Origin: Circinella minor
Taxonomy: Eukaryota > Mucoromycota > Mucoromycetes > Mucorales > Lichtheimiaceae
Length of the DNA stretch: 64,000 bases
Direction: 5' to 3'
Assembly: GCA_016758965.1 (NCBI GenBank)
Contig: JAEPRB010000070.1
Span: 62,001-126,000 of the forward strand
Shown here piece after piece: positions 12,801-26,479 of this stretch. Both the position numbers and the translations under genes were made by a program. The notes under the pieces are model-generated. The model had not been told where the DNA came from. It saw nothing but the letters and a program-made list of their open reading frames with translations, and did no database searches. Within the stretch, counting starts at the first letter, position 1, and every line of letters starts with the position of its first letter.

Positions 12801-15800
12801 TATAATGCGATTGATGACATGATAATGTAAATGATACAAATGTAATAAATAATTCTATTGATATCATGTTGCCGTATATACGTGTCATTAATGTCTATAG
12901 AAACATTATACTATTTATTTAACTTAGTGTAGATAATGAATTTGTCGCGAATGACAGGCAGTTACCAAAGAAACTTTATCAAAGTAACAGACATACAAAA
13001 AAAAAAGGCTATGTGAAGAACTTCATCGTAGCTGTTGAATAATATGCTATAAATATGTTGTCTATTAAGGCAATTCAATTGACGTAAACTGGTGGTAGAC
13101 TGCTAACGTTTGTCAATGTGCCTGGAGTATTAAGGAGGATGATTAATTAAATAGTGATTACAAGCTGGTATCCATAATTTCCAAATGTTGACTGGAGTTC
13201 GAAGGAACGAAATATAAAAAGGTACATACTAATTATATTATTCTAATAAATTCCTATTTTGAAGTTTTACTGTCATGATATGATGATTATAAACGTGATT
13301 GATTGTTAATACTTTTCTTTTTATATATATTATATTTATAAATGACTGAAGAAAAACCTCGATTATATTTGAAACGGGGATTGAGAGAATGTCAGAACAT
13401 GATGTGTTACTAATGCAAGCCAACACAACTTGTTTTTTTTATTTGAGCCTGCTTTGTCATGGGTCAAAAGCAATCGAAATAATATATAGTAGTAAAGAAG
13501 ACGAACAAGATAATGAAATCCAATAATCGCTATTGATAAATTAATAAACCAAGACGACGACGTATATATGTTCAATTATTAGGATGAAATCACTTCATTT
13601 TTTTTTGAATGTTCTTTGAAGAAAAAACCTACAAGCGTTATTATTATATTTTTTCTTTCAATAAAAATACTTAGTAAAGTTTGTTTATAAAAAATAAAGT
13701 TATGTCTGACATCACCAATGTCTTTGAGAATTTGATTCCTGCTATTTTTTTTTTATTAAACAGATCAAAGTCGTAACACATAATATGCAAAAGATTGTTT
13801 AGATTATTGTTCCTTGTTCTCATGATTATCTGTCCTTGCATGGGATAGACTAGTTACATGAGTTAGGACGCGTTATCAATAATATTACTAAATATTGGAT
13901 AGTATTCTCTACTGTTACTTAATTTCTTTTGATGCTGCAAGAGTATCATGATAGTCTGTTGTCATTACAGTCATTTGTTTTATTTTTCAAACAAACAGAT
14001 ATGACTAGTTAATTAAATTACATACAATTATCAAATTGTTTGTAATCTATACTACTTAGCACAATTAGCGATATAATATCTCAGGACAAGAAACCATGAA
14101 ATGTATCAACTTTATACAAGTGGCCAAAAAGTACTCTATCTACTATTTTATATATATACCTGTCTTATTACTACTAATTACATGTTTTAAACCAAGTATT
14201 GTAATTTGAAGGTCTAGTAAGAAGCATACAGTTCAACTATGATGCCACTCTGGTTAATATGGAACATATCAGGAAGATATCCTAAACGTCGCTTGAAAAT
14301 AACAACAGCCGCTGTTATGACTTTACCTTATTACTAATAAGAACATCTAACAGTTGCATATATATTATATAAATGTTTCTAACGAAATACAAATTATTCT
14401 AATGATTACGTATATCATTTTTACGTATATTTTTTTTTTCAATTGTGGCAAGGTATCCTCTTTATTCAGAGTTTACACAAATCCATCGACTGTAATTTCT
14501 GTATTATATAGTGATAAGAAGAAAAACAAACCCATTAAGTAATATTAATAAAGTCAATCCCTTTTAGATCCATATTTGGAACTAATTAAGATAGTGGTAT
14601 ATTATACAAATAACAACATCGATATTGGTAATGCTTACCTTGATTGTACGTAACCAAATTTTATTACGTAATTAGGATTTTTTCTTTCGTCAACGAATAA
14701 ACAGTTTTATGTAAAATAAAATCGACATATTTTTTTTTTGGCTTACTGTTGATTCACGCATTCAAAGATAAGTGAAAAAATTACTGTTAATAGTTATGCA
14801 GCTAAGAAAGCCACTTATCATGTTTTTTGATTTTACAAACATAAAAGTATTTTGGCGTTATATATCAGTAATGTATATATTAAAGGATAGTATGGATAGA
14901 TTTGGTTATTATTATTAGAGCAGATGCATGCATTGATAACCAAAGAACATATCATTCAATGATCTATAAATAATATTTCTTTCGATTTCTATAAGAACCA
15001 TGTATTGCTCTATATTATTTATGCAGTTCCCAAAATCATCTTAACACTGGTTAACTTAACACTCTTTATAAATGGATTCTTTTTTGTTTACGTACAAATA
15101 AATTTTTAAAAGTATATTATGCATATCCACTTTCTTTTTATTTCTCAGAACATTACCAGTGAGTTGGGTTTTACGTAAAGTATATTTTCTATTGTCGTAT
15201 AACGGATACGTACGTACGTAGGCTAGGTAACCAAAAAAAAAAAAAAAATTACTACGTAGTTACTGATTCTATACAAATTACTCTGCTAGACTTTAATTAT
15301 ATAATATACCATTTTATTGTTGATGTTAAATATAGATATGTTATAAAGTTTGGGGAATCGGGGAAGGGGGGAAATGCGCAAAGAAACGGATGTTACTTTT
15401 TTTTTTTCTCACACTCGTAAAAAAAAGAGACAAGTCTTATAAAACTTGATTGAGAAGTGATACAAGTGTAGCCATTATATCACCTATTTGAGTTTTGATA
15501 TGTAACTTCTACACTTATAGAGAAGCACGAGGTACTGTATTTTATTAGGTACAGTAAAAAATTGTCATCTTTTCATTACATCAAAAAAAAAAAGACAATA
15601 AAAACCAACAATTGCTGCTGTTTATATATATATTACGCCTCATTTACAACAACGTGACAAAACAATCAACATGAAAATTTTTTTGGAACAATGATATTTA
15701 CAAAAGTTATATGTACTATGATCCCCGATCCATATGACTTTTTTGTTCACCGGAACCAAGATATTTCATTTTTATGTTTCCTAATTATTGGAAAAGGCTG

Positions 15801-17335
15801 TAAATACATAATTAGTTTCAATAACTCAATTTATGCATGCCAAGTTTACTATATTATATCAATTACAAGATGTATAAATTCAATTACGCGCGGACGTTCG
15901 GCTTCTTTTTCATCCCTTCATTTTTTTTTTTTTTTTATAAAACTCAAAACAAAATCATGCATAAAAAAGGGTGTATGTATAAATTGATAAATTATTAAAA
16001 TACTATATATTCCTTTGAACTCCGTTAAAATTTTAAAACGAATCGAATTAAATGCATTCATTCATCATTGAATTAGGGCGCGCGGTCATTCGCTTCAGAA
16101 ATGAAAGGCGCGGCCTTTTTATAACCCAACAAGTAGATTATTGAATAACCCTTTTTATGATGCTATCTTGTATACATAATAAATTTTTATTGTAGGTTAA
16201 TATTTTGTCCCACAATATTTAAGGAATAAAAGATTTATTTAATACACAAGCCTGTTTATTCAAATAATTAATGGGTTGTTGTTAGGGAAATTACATTAGT
16301 CCATCACTTTTTTTTCTTTATTTATTTATTTGTTATAATGCATGGTTGGAAGAAAATAGAAGGGTTAATGATTTTGTAAATATTTGATAATGCTAAAGAG
16401 AGAACCCGAGTATTCCATCTTATTGTGCAACAACAACATAAAGAAGAAACCTTTTTTTTTTTTTGGCGACTTGATGATTTTTTCACAACAAAGCAATTAT
16501 TGTACAACCAATCAATCGTTTTTTTAGTTACATAGTTGAATTGGCGCATGCTTATCCTCTCTCTCTCTCTTCTCCTCTCTTTTTATCTATTAAAATGATA
16601 TATATATATATATATACCTTTTCTTTTCTATATTATAAAACTAAATTATAAATAGAAATGAAATAAAGTAATGATTGTAAAGACTTCAATGGGTTTTCTT
16701 TTAATCCAAAAAAAAAAGGGACGATCTTGTACGCCCACTTTGACGGAAGGTGTAACCCAGAGAATCCACGTGCCCGTCCAACATGGGTTGATATTTTTTT
16801 TTTTTTTTTGACTCGTCGGACAAAAAGTGAGCTTTCAAGTCAAAGCTGAAATCATGTGTTTGCTATTACTTCCACACGAAAACATAAAAGGATTAACAAG
16901 AGGAATAATGAATCTTTTATATTATTTGATTATACTTTTTCCTCTTTCACACAAATGAAAGATTAAAACCATAAATGTGATAATGAAAATTTTACTGCAT
17001 TTGGGGATTTTAGTATATAAAAAAAAAAAAGTGAGATAATGATGCGCTGAACCCAGCGGGATCTGATAACCACAGTCCCCAAATTGACAAGCATATTAAA
17101 CATATTTATATATAGCTCAGTTTTTTTTTTTTTTTTTGTTGGAACAATTTCTTGTACTTTTTTCTTTTCTTTTCTACCTCCCTACTCTTCTTTTTTTTTT
17201 TTTTTTTACTCTTTCTTCTTGGTATACACGCGACCTCTCTTTTTTAATATTAAAAAGTATATACACGTACACATATACACACACACACATATATATACAT
17301 ATATACATATATACATATATACATATATACATACA
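9820..17335. other. 7.5-kb AT-rich gene-poor region
   Basis: I find no convincing gene. Open frames are short, rich in Ile/Tyr/Phe/Asn and lack family motifs or splice-linked partners. Visible items are A/T homopolymers, AT runs (16600-16617), an ACGTACGTACGT palindrome near 15207-15218, two small GC-richer spots (about 15885-15905 and 16075-16115, with CGCGCGGACGT and GGCGCGGCC), and a CACGTG E-box near 16769. No tRNA B-box, terminal inverted repeats or transposase motif was recognised. It may contain decayed elements below visual detection. Confidence 0.5.
17288..17334 (+). repeat. ACATATAT microsatellite directly before a start codon
   Basis: About six copies of an 8-bp unit, ACATATAT, run up to the ATG of the Apd1-type gene at 17336, preceded by a short CA run. 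It therefore lies in the promoter or 5' leader and could alter spacing or leader length between strains. Confidence 0.8.
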
Positions 17336-18547
17336 ATGGCATCATTATTGCGTAAACTTGGTAACGCAGTGGGTTACACTTCCGAAGAACCACAACCACC
17401 TGTTAACATTGATCAGATTCCACCTTCCGATTGCATCGTTGATGGCGATTGTTCAGCATGTCCAGCACCTTGTGACGATCATAAACAATTTCCTTCTTAC
17501 CTTCAATTTGATAAAGAAACACCTTTACTGGGGTCAATGAAACCTTATGGTCGACAAGTTATGATTAGTACGGGCCAAGTTGATTGGGCAGAAAAAATTG
17601 AAGATGATGAAGGAACACTTGCTGCAAACTTGAATTCTATCATTAAAAAACAATATGATGTTAATAAAGCAGGTCGTATATTTATTACAAATACATCAAG
17701 GCTTACACAACAATCAACAATTAAAAATGGTCAAGACGTAATTATTATACCAGATAATATTCTTATTACCAACGTTACTCCAGACCGCGCACAGGCATTT
17801 TTTGATAAGTTCCTTAACATACCAATCCCATCATTCACCAAAGAAGAACAAAAAGATAATAGTAATGGTCATATAAATGGACATAGTAATGTATATATAA
17901 ATGGCCATTCAACAACAAATGGTCGCTCTAATGGATATATTAATAAACATGCCAAAGGGTCTTCAAATGGCCATCATCGACATAATAATGGACATGCAAA
18001 AGGTCAATCAAATGGCCACACAAATGAATATGCACCTTCACCTGATGATATGCAGATCATAAAAAATACACATAAAGCTATGATCTTGATCTGCTCACAC
18101 AAGAAACGTGACAAACGTTGTGGCATTACAGCACCTATTCTCGGGGCTGAATTTGATAATGTGTTACGAGAAAAGGATCTCACTGAAGATGATGTAGCTA
18201 TTTATATGGTTAGCCATGTAGGAGGTAAATAATCATGACAACAAAAGAAATTATATACTATGTATAACATAAACATATTATAATTTCAACCAACTAAACA
18301 AAATATTTTTTTGTTTATATTTATTTATTTATTTATTTTTTAAAAAAAAGGTCACAAATTTGCAGGAAATGTAATATGTTACATTCATGAAGGTCAAACA
18401 GGCATTTGGTATGGACGCGTAAATACTTGCCATTGTCGAGCAATTATTGAAGATACAATTTGTGCGGGGAAAGTCATTAAAGAATTATACCGAGGGGCTA
18501 TGTCACACAGTTTTGGGGAAATAAAATCTGATAGACTTCGTTGGTAA
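17336..18547 (+). CDS. Apd1-like sucrase/ferredoxin-family [2Fe-2S] protein
   Basis: Two exons, 17336-18224 and 18351-18547, encode 361 residues of the Apd1 (sucrase/ferredoxin-like, thioredoxin-fold) family. Yeast Apd1 binds a non-Rieske [2Fe-2S] cluster with two Cys and two His and is needed for tolerance to some redox-active drugs. The ligand pattern is visible: ICSHKKRDKRC gives Cys-x8-Cys and SHVGGHKFAGNV gives His-x3-His, the latter split by the intron so that GG|HK is restored only after splicing. GIWYGRVNTCH follows, as in the family. The N-terminal half has CSACPAPCDDH and GSMKPYGRQVMISTGQVDWA. Between the halves, residues about 175-235, sits an imperfect Asn-Gly-His repeat encoded by AATGGNCAT units. 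The frame is open upstream through a Phe-rich stretch, but the first sensible ATG is MASLLRKLGNAVGY. Physiological role here is inferred from yeast. Confidence 0.88.
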
Positions 18548-21500
18548 AAAAAAAAAAAAAACTGCTGGGCTTATCTGATTTTTCTATTCCATGTTTGGAT
18601 TTTTTTTTGTCTTGTGTTACTTTCAGTTGTTCTTGAAATTATTTATTTCACCACATGTAATGCGCATAAAGGGAGAAAAAAAAAAGGAAGAAAAAAGAAC
18701 TTTATGATGGCTACACAAGTATTATGATCCGCTCCCCCCCCTTTTTTTTTTTTTGGTTTTATCTTTTACCCCTTGGAAAAAAAAAGTTAGTTCTTTTTTT
18801 CATAAGACATTATAACTTCTTGTTTAATGCATCATCTTTTATTCGGATGGTGTCAGAATTGAAGAAAAAGGAATAGAGTTACGAAAAAAAATATATATCG
18901 TAATTCTTCTCATCTTTTTTATGTGTTATCACGTCATTTTTATTGTTCATTATCCTTCCATCTTTTTTTTTGATTTTTAATGTAGATCTTCAGCCATGTA
19001 AATAATATTTTTATTTTTTATATTACGAAAAAAAGGGTTCGTCCTCATTCACTTAATTATTAATAAGCATGTTGGGAGTGAAAAATCTTCTTTTAAGGAA
19101 GATGACCAAGTATAGGTTTTCATATTGGGTAGACATTTTTTGTTGTGTTTCTTTGACATTTATCTATATACTAGTAAACCAGAATATTGGTTTTTTAATA
19201 TATTTTTAACTACAGTACGTATCAAAAAATGTTGACGCGGAGCTATATATATATATATGTTACTATTAGCTAATTGTCAATTAATAAAATGATGAAATCG
19301 GGACGAGGTCCGTGCAACTTAAATATTTGACAACAGACAGCTCTTTTAATTATATCTTCTTTTTTTTAAAAATAAAAAATAAACATGCTTGTAAAAAAGG
19401 AAAATATTCACATCATTTCGCCTATCTAGATATTTTACTGCCTAGGTAACATCTACTTGCTTGTTTAATCAATTCCCAAGATTTTTCTTATCCGATGTTG
19501 TTTACCATAAGTTTTATCATATAGCTATCTCACATGAACACAACAATCATTATTTATTTAATTCTATCCCTTATTCCTGTTAATTGCGTTCGAAATATCG
19601 GACTAACTATGCTTTAATCCCGAGTTAACGAGACTCGGATAAGTCGCATCGAGTAAATACGTATTTGCTGCATACAATCAAGTTGAAGGGGGTTTTTTTT
19701 AGCTGATACAGGTCACGTACTGGTAAAAATTTTTTTCTTTATGAACAGATCTTTTGTGTTTATTATGGTGAAATATTAATTATTAAAATATTAGCTTTTG
19801 GTATACTGATTGTAGTATTCTTCTTCAGAATCACATATACGAAAATCTGTCAATATATAAAACAAAACCCCTCATTTTTATTCATTAGATATCAAAAATG
19901 TACTTTTAATTTATCATTTTTTAGTGCTAATTACTGATTAAGTATATACTGAGAATAAAAACACATGTTCTTTTAGCAGTTATTAACTTTAATGATATGT
20001 AATAAAATCCTGTACGTAATGGTTATTACCAGTAGTTTACGTGGGAAAACTAAACATGTTTCATCGCGCGAAAAAAAAACCCTTCGCTTCTTGTTATCTG
20101 ATAAGTGGTATTCATGGAATAAAGACACAGTATCAATTAATGATAGCTTAATCTTCTCTCACGTTCTTACCCAAATTAAGAATAAAAATATCTTTTTAGG
20201 TGGTATAATCGGAAATCTTGATTGAACACTCATATTTTCCATAATCATGATTGTTATTATAGTTATTATTGTCACGTCCTCTATCCTATCAGCTGAGAAT
20301 AAGAGTAATAACTCTTTATAGACTCTGTTATTTACTATTTTAAATGATCTTTAAAAAAATATAAGTAACAACGACAACGCCATCGATCTGCAATTATTCG
20401 TAATCGATCTAATGAATTCTATACTTGGTGAAACACTTACACAAAGGATGAATAACCCAGGACTAGATCTCGCTGCGTCACACATGAAATCTTATTTTCC
20501 TAATTCTGACACGATTTCCTTGTTTAGAAGGGAGCTATCGGAAAATGCATTTTCCGTGTTTCTATAAGAGATGGAGAGGGATTTTACAGCTACTTTTATT
20601 CTCAATCAATGAGACATATGGAATATTTCTAATCTGCTACCTTACTATTATATATTGATGTTATTAAATACGCGGTCAGATTATCTTTTATCTTTAAAGA
20701 TGGTACAAGATTTCAACGCCCATACATATATATATATATTATGCAGCCAACAATCAATCTACATTTTATAATTTAATTATTATGTTGCTATTTAGTTACA
20801 AATATGTACATTTGTTTTGTTTTCAATTTCTACTTCTTTTAAAAAAAAGTTATTCACAACTAGCTGTAATTTTTATTCTTTTGACTGTGACAGCATCATC
20901 GTAATCATTTTGATAATCACGCCTTCATTCAATATTTTATCAAACCGATATAAATCAATCTTTCTAACATAGGTGCATTTCAATTTACTGCTCTTATTGT
21001 TTTTATGTTTTAGTTGTCCGCTATGTAACTTTTTCAAATCTGCATATGTAAAACCTGTTTTTTTTATTATTATTATTGAAAAACAAATTAATATTATTTT
21101 TGAGAATAAACGTCATAATAAAAATAAAATAATACGGTTGATAATATATATAATGAAATCCCTGAATAAGACATATTTTTTTTGGTGTTATTAATTACTT
21201 TCAAGTATTAAGCAATGTATCCTTCTCCTTCATTATTTATTTGATAATTGTGCTGCGGTAGACTGGCATAAAAAATATAGATGCAGCGACCAAGTTTTTA
21301 CTAATCGGGTTATTATAATTTTAGTATTATTATTATTATAAAAAGTGCAACTTTCTTATTTTATACTTTTGCGTGAACGTATTTTAGCAATACACATGTA
21401 AAGTATTAAAAGTAAAGAGCCTATTTAAAAGGTACATATTGATAACAATTCTTAAGCATTAAACGATTTTTTTAAAATAATATTAAGAATGACTATGGCT

Positions 21501-21678
21501 TTTATATGGCAAAACACGAAGTAGATATTGCTTTTATTTATTTTTTTCTTTTGCTATATACAAATTGTCGATAATAATACTAACTTAAAAGAATAATAAA
21601 AAAGAGATAAAGAGGAAGAAAGGGAATCAAAATGAAGAGAGGAATACGTAATAGTGATGATGATGATAATAAAGTTAG
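18548..21678. other. 3.1-kb AT-rich intergenic region
   Basis: No gene recognised. Short open frames (for example 19992-20225 and 20973-21194) lack motifs and partners. A small hairpin, CCGAGT/ACTCGG with a seven-base loop, lies at about 19620-19638. It lacks the flanking arms of a tRNA. The right part holds the 3' end of the dioxygenase gene on the minus strand. Confidence 0.5.
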
Positions 21679-22927
21679 TTACTCGGCTTCCAAAGGAACG
21701 GTGCGCTTGGCGTAACCATAATCGTAATCAGCCTTTTGAAAAGGAATATCCCAACCAACTTCATTGGTATCAACAGTAAGCCATAAACGAAGTAAGTGGC
21801 GACAGGCATCAGGTTTGTCTGTGTAGGCACTACGAGCATGCATGATTTGATAGTTTTGAACAAATTGGATATCACCGACTTCAAGTTGCATAGTCAAAGC
21901 TTCTTTTTGAGAAAGATCTTCAATATAGTTCATAGCTTCAAAGTATTTTTCATCAATGGTAATTTCAGGGAAACGAGTCATTGTCTCAAAGAAATGGGGT
22001 CCCCAAAAAGTGAACAAGCGATCCTTATAGTAGGTGACAGGTGCAGCAGAAATGTATTCAGGTTCATCAGGGCCATGTTCACCCTTTCTGTCCCAGAGCC
22101 AAGGTTCTTTGAGCAATTCAACAATATCAGGACGGAGTTCTTGAAGACGATTGTAAAGAGTACGCGAGGAAACAAGCGAGCTCAAACCACCTTCGAAACC
22201 TTTGTTCAAAGCAAGAAGGCCAACAACATCGGTACCGTCAACATGGAAAGGTTGAGCTTTGCGAGTGGTATAGATACGGGTGGTAGGTTCATCAGGATTG
22301 TAAAGACTCTTACTTGCGGAACCGTAGGAAATATCCTTGACGTGACCGAGAATGTGTCCCTTACCGTTTTGAGGCTTGGTTTTACCAATGTAAGCACCAA
22401 TGCCTAAGAAAATGGCTGCTTGGTCCTTGCGTTCGTACTTTAAGATATCGAGGCCACGAATAAGACTGAAACCATAGCCATGGAACAAAGTATGGAGTTT
22501 ATCTTTGATAACTTGTCCAAAAGTGGTCAAAGGGAAAGTCTCTTTGGTGATTTCGGTCTATAATTCATAGTAATATATAGTATACAAAAAAAATAAAAAG
22601 ACATGTTAAAAATAATTCAAGCATGTTATGTTTTTCGAAAATAAGATAAAAAAAAAAAGACAATCGAATAATAAATATTACCAAAGGAAGATTTAAAGAG
22701 TTGAAGTGTTTCAATCCAGCTTCGATATCAGCAATGTCTTCCGTAGTAAGGTAGTAGATCCATTTCTCAGGAGTTTTTTCGAGTTCTTTTCCATTCCAAA
22801 CAGATGGACCTTCGATCTTATCAGGGAATTCAGCTTTGATATAGTTGGTCTTATCAAGAGAAAAACCTCTCCAGGAAGCCTTAGGCTTGTTTTCAGTGAG
22901 AGTAGGTTGTTCAACAGCAGCAGACAT
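21679..22927 (-). CDS. TauD/TfdA-family Fe(II)/2-oxoglutarate dioxygenase
   Basis: Members of this family use Fe(II) and 2-oxoglutarate to hydroxylate small acids such as taurine or other sulfonates; the substrate here cannot be read from sequence. Exons 22927-22682 and 22557-21679 give 374 residues. The iron site is HVDGTD (His187, Asp189) and a distal His322 in IMHARSAYTD; Arg335/Arg339 in ACRHLLRLWL fit the 2-oxoglutarate anchor. PNPFEIK-like signals or a signal peptide are absent, so a cytosolic enzyme is likely. The ORF is open upstream to 23077 but the extension is Phe/Tyr-rich and lies across the TATA box, so MSAAVEQPTLTENKP is the chosen start. Codon use in the gene is cleaner and richer in GC than surrounding DNA, suggesting good expression. 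A near-perfect X-box lies 1 kb upstream. Confidence 0.9.
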
Positions 22928-22983
22928 TTTTGAAAAGTTGATGTAGTAGGAGAAAAGTAGAGCAAAAAAGAGAAGAGAGTCTT

Positions 22984-22990
22984 TATATAA
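22984..22990 (-). promoter_or_regulatory. TATA box of the TauD-type dioxygenase gene
   Basis: On the minus strand the sequence reads TTATATAAAG, a strong TATA element about 57-63 bp upstream of the chosen ATG at 22927. This supports that start codon over the longer open frame. Confidence 0.55.
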
Positions 22991-23965
22991 GAAAAATAAT
23001 AATTGGGATAAAGAATAATTGAGACATCTCATGATTATTCGATATTTATACTTAAATTTTTTTCTTCTCGTCTTCAATTTCTTTGTAATTATTTATCAAA
23101 GCATTGTATTGCAAAAAAAAAAAAAAAATTGCCACTAGAGAGACGATGGTTGCGTGATTATTGTGCAATATTTCTTCCATGGCGCAATCGCTAGAGTTGA
23201 TGAGGTGAAATTAGAAAAATCACCCACGTCGGGATTTAAAGTAAAGTAGCCTCTTTGGGCTTTTTAATTAGCTCGTCTTTTTCAGCGCCTTATAGCGTCA
23301 TCTAGCACGTAATTAAAATTTTGTGTATGTGTGAATGGATGTGAATGATATATTACTTTCATTCTATCCAGTTTCGTGACGAAAGGAAGGGTAATAAAAA
23401 ATTGCTTTTTTTTTAAAAAAAAAACGAAAGAATGAATATCAAGTAATTTTTTTTGACTTTTTGCTTTTGCTGGTTTTCTTGCACTACTGTACTTTGGTAT
23501 TATCTTTATTCAATTGATTCTTATCTACGCGGGTATGGGAAAGCCCTTAATTTTTTTTTTTACTTCCAGACAAATAAATGGCAGAATCAAAACGGTATGC
23601 AATATTTTCTCTTATGACGCCACCTTTCGCAATGATGGTGATAGTGTAATTGTATTGGTTGGTAGTGATTCTTTTTATTTTCTATTTACTGTAAGATCAA
23701 ATGTTTTCTCATCATTTCCACTTTTAGATAAGGACAATTGTTTTGCGCGCATCGAGATATTCCCAAGTTATACTTAGAAATGTGACGGCATATTGCATAC
23801 ATTTTGACGTGATCTTAGCGTTGTAATCACCTCATTTATAAATACGTAGTTTATCAAATCAGGTAGCCAATAGTTTCAATTCAAGTAAAAAAAAAAAAGA
23901 CAAAAATTAATAATTACGACTTATTATTACGTAGTATTATATTGATAAGATTTTTTAGTTTCTAT

Positions 23966-23986
23966 GGCAACCGTTTCCATGGTAAC
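23966..23986. promoter_or_regulatory. RFX/Crt1-type X-box with an extra half site
   Basis: The sequence GTTTCCATGGTAAC (23973-23986) is a near-palindromic X-box, and an additional GGCAAC half site lies directly to its left. RFX-family proteins (Crt1/Rfx1 in fungi, regulators of DNA-damage and ribonucleotide reductase genes) bind GTNRCC-RGYAAC palindromes. It is 1.05 kb upstream of the dioxygenase start. Binding is inferred. Confidence 0.45.
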
Positions 23987-26479
23987 CACATAGCATAATA
24001 AAGATCTCGAAGATTTTTGCTTTCCAGGTCACGTAATCGTTATACATACTTTGTGATAATTACTACCAAAAAATAAATATTTATCCGCGTTCGTACAACA
24101 GAAGATACAACCATTTTATTAAAGATACTATATTATTAGTGGATTCATTTAGTTCTCCAATGAGTAATATCATTTTAAATATTTATTATACTTTTGTCAT
24201 GCGAAAAATAAAAAAAATGCATATATGTATCCATATTATATTTGGATTTGTATATCTGAAAAAGTTTAAAAGTGAAGTTTGAATATCTGAGTATTATACC
24301 TTACAGCCATATTGGTCATGATACCATAAATCGGTAATGTGGAAAATGAACCGATATTTAGAATAGTACTGATATGTTCAATAATCTATGAAGAATTCAA
24401 AGACGAATAGGACTTGGCTGTATATTCTTAAATGCAATAAATAAGTATGGTCCGAGAAAAAAACATATAGGTCTTAGAGGAAGCATTTGTTTATGGGACC
24501 CCAGATATGCCTGTGGTAACTATATACCTAACCCCTTCGAAATCAAAGCTGTATAAAGATATAGTAGATCAAGAGTCTATGTACAAATAATACTACCAAC
24601 AGTATATACTACATTTGAAAACGATATTAGTACTGTAGAACTATCATTCTACAAGATTATTGGTGGGTTCAATAATGTAGAAGGAAAATATATCTATATA
24701 TGGGAAAATGATAAACTTTTTCAAAAGTTATTGAATAAGTATAGTATGATGACATAGATTTTTTTTTCTTGATTGTCATATATACTTTATTATAAATGCG
24801 TCAGCTCATTAGAAGCAATAATGGGTAACTGAAAAAAGGCGTTCCATGAAATATAAAATTCATATACATATATATTGCTTTTTGAAACTATTATGCAGAA
24901 AGGAAGCTAATTGAGTCTTTCTATTGTCTCACTTGTGCTATAAATATATTGTAGCTATCATGTGCTCATGATGTCTATGCACAAAGTTCAACTTATTCAT
25001 CTATCAACTATTATTATCTTACAATAAAAATGTTTGCAACATCTAATCTCATGTACTATATTGGTAAGCATTCTGTATTTTTAATTCTAAACACTCATAT
25101 CTTAACTCTGTGTGGATTTTTTTTTTTAAAAAAAAACTTATATAATATGCACATCTTAATTGGAAAAATAAACTAAAAAAATGCTATCAAGCAGCTAAAT
25201 ATCATGCTGCGACAACAATTTATTTTGTTTCCGCTTTCTGTTCATTATGATCAAACAGGATAAAGATACATTTCACTGAAACGGGACTGGGCGGGCACTA
25301 CTATTTTTAAAGGAGATAATCGGAACATCTGTATATAGCAAGAAAGACAAACATGCATATATACACAGGTGGATAGTAACAAAAAGAAAGAAAAAGAAAA
25401 TGATAGGGGGACAGAAGGAAAAGGAAACAGACAATAAAAAAAAACAAATAAATGTGATCATTAAATGTTTTTTTTTGTAACTGCTAAATCAAATAGATGA
25501 AAAAACGAAAGTGTAACATTAAGAAATTGACAGGACTGCTGTTATTGTAAAAAGAGAATACGAGAAAATAGTGGATAGAAGGGTAGATCGAGCAATAAGT
25601 AAACACAAAAAAAAAAAGCGTCTTGAACCGAAGAGAAACTTGATTTTAGGCCTCTTGTTATGAACAGATGTATCAGTGAAACAAAAGAAATCTTTGGTGT
25701 CTAGTAGGGAAAAGAAACAAAATAAGCAAGAGAGAAAAGTCAATCACAATGGTCAATCCTAACCTTTACATTTGCAGCATTTTGAAAGGGAGAGAGAACG
25801 ATTCAATAGATGATGGGAAGAACAGGATATAAAAAAAGAAAAAGGAAGGAGAAGTAAAAAAAAAAAAAAAAAACGACTGCTGTCGCTCGTCCAGAAGTAA
25901 AGAAAAAACAATTATGAAGCAGTATGATGACTACCTATTGTCATTTTACAATTTTTTTTATAAGTTTTTAGGGAACAAAAAAGAATATAGAAACAGATGA
26001 GTGTAAAAGATTGTGGTAATAGTAATAAAAAAAAAAAGAAAGATAATCGAAATTATACACTGGCTTCAAGCAGAATATAGCCAGCGGGTGGGATATGGGA
26101 AAGAGCCACAACAGTTTCAATACATTTAATTATTTTCTCTTTATATACTAATAATGTTTTTAACTTAACAAATTATCTGGTGATAAATAAAAGCATTTTC
26201 GCTTAAGCTCTTCGCGCGGACGTATTGGCCGATCATAGTCATCTGTCGACTACCTTTTTTTTTATATTGCATAATATTTATTTAATAACAACAACATTAC
26301 ATTGTTATTACAGCATCTATATGCAAGCATTTGGATTTTGTACTTGTAGTATCCGTGGGAATCCACATAATAAGGGAATCAGTAAATATGTTTTGTTGTT
26401 GTCCCGTGGTGTATATGTGCATACGCCCCAAACACTTTCCGCGGAGTATGTTGATATAAAGTTATGTAGCAAAGCGATG

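Noticed and set aside
15888..15899. CGCGCGGACGT word repeated near 26213
   Set aside because: Two GC-rich 11-mers in AT-rich DNA are notable but have no consistent position relative to genes.
19610..19660. tRNA-like hairpin with a seven-base loop
   Set aside because: The loop lacks U33 and there is no acceptor stem, D-arm or B-box nearby.
24380..24560. Protein-like fragment (VYGTPDMPVVTIYLTPSKSK in one frame, GLRGSICLWDPRYACGN in another)
   Set aside because: Two frames look equally plausible, both end quickly, and neither matches a family I know; not enough to call a pseudogene.
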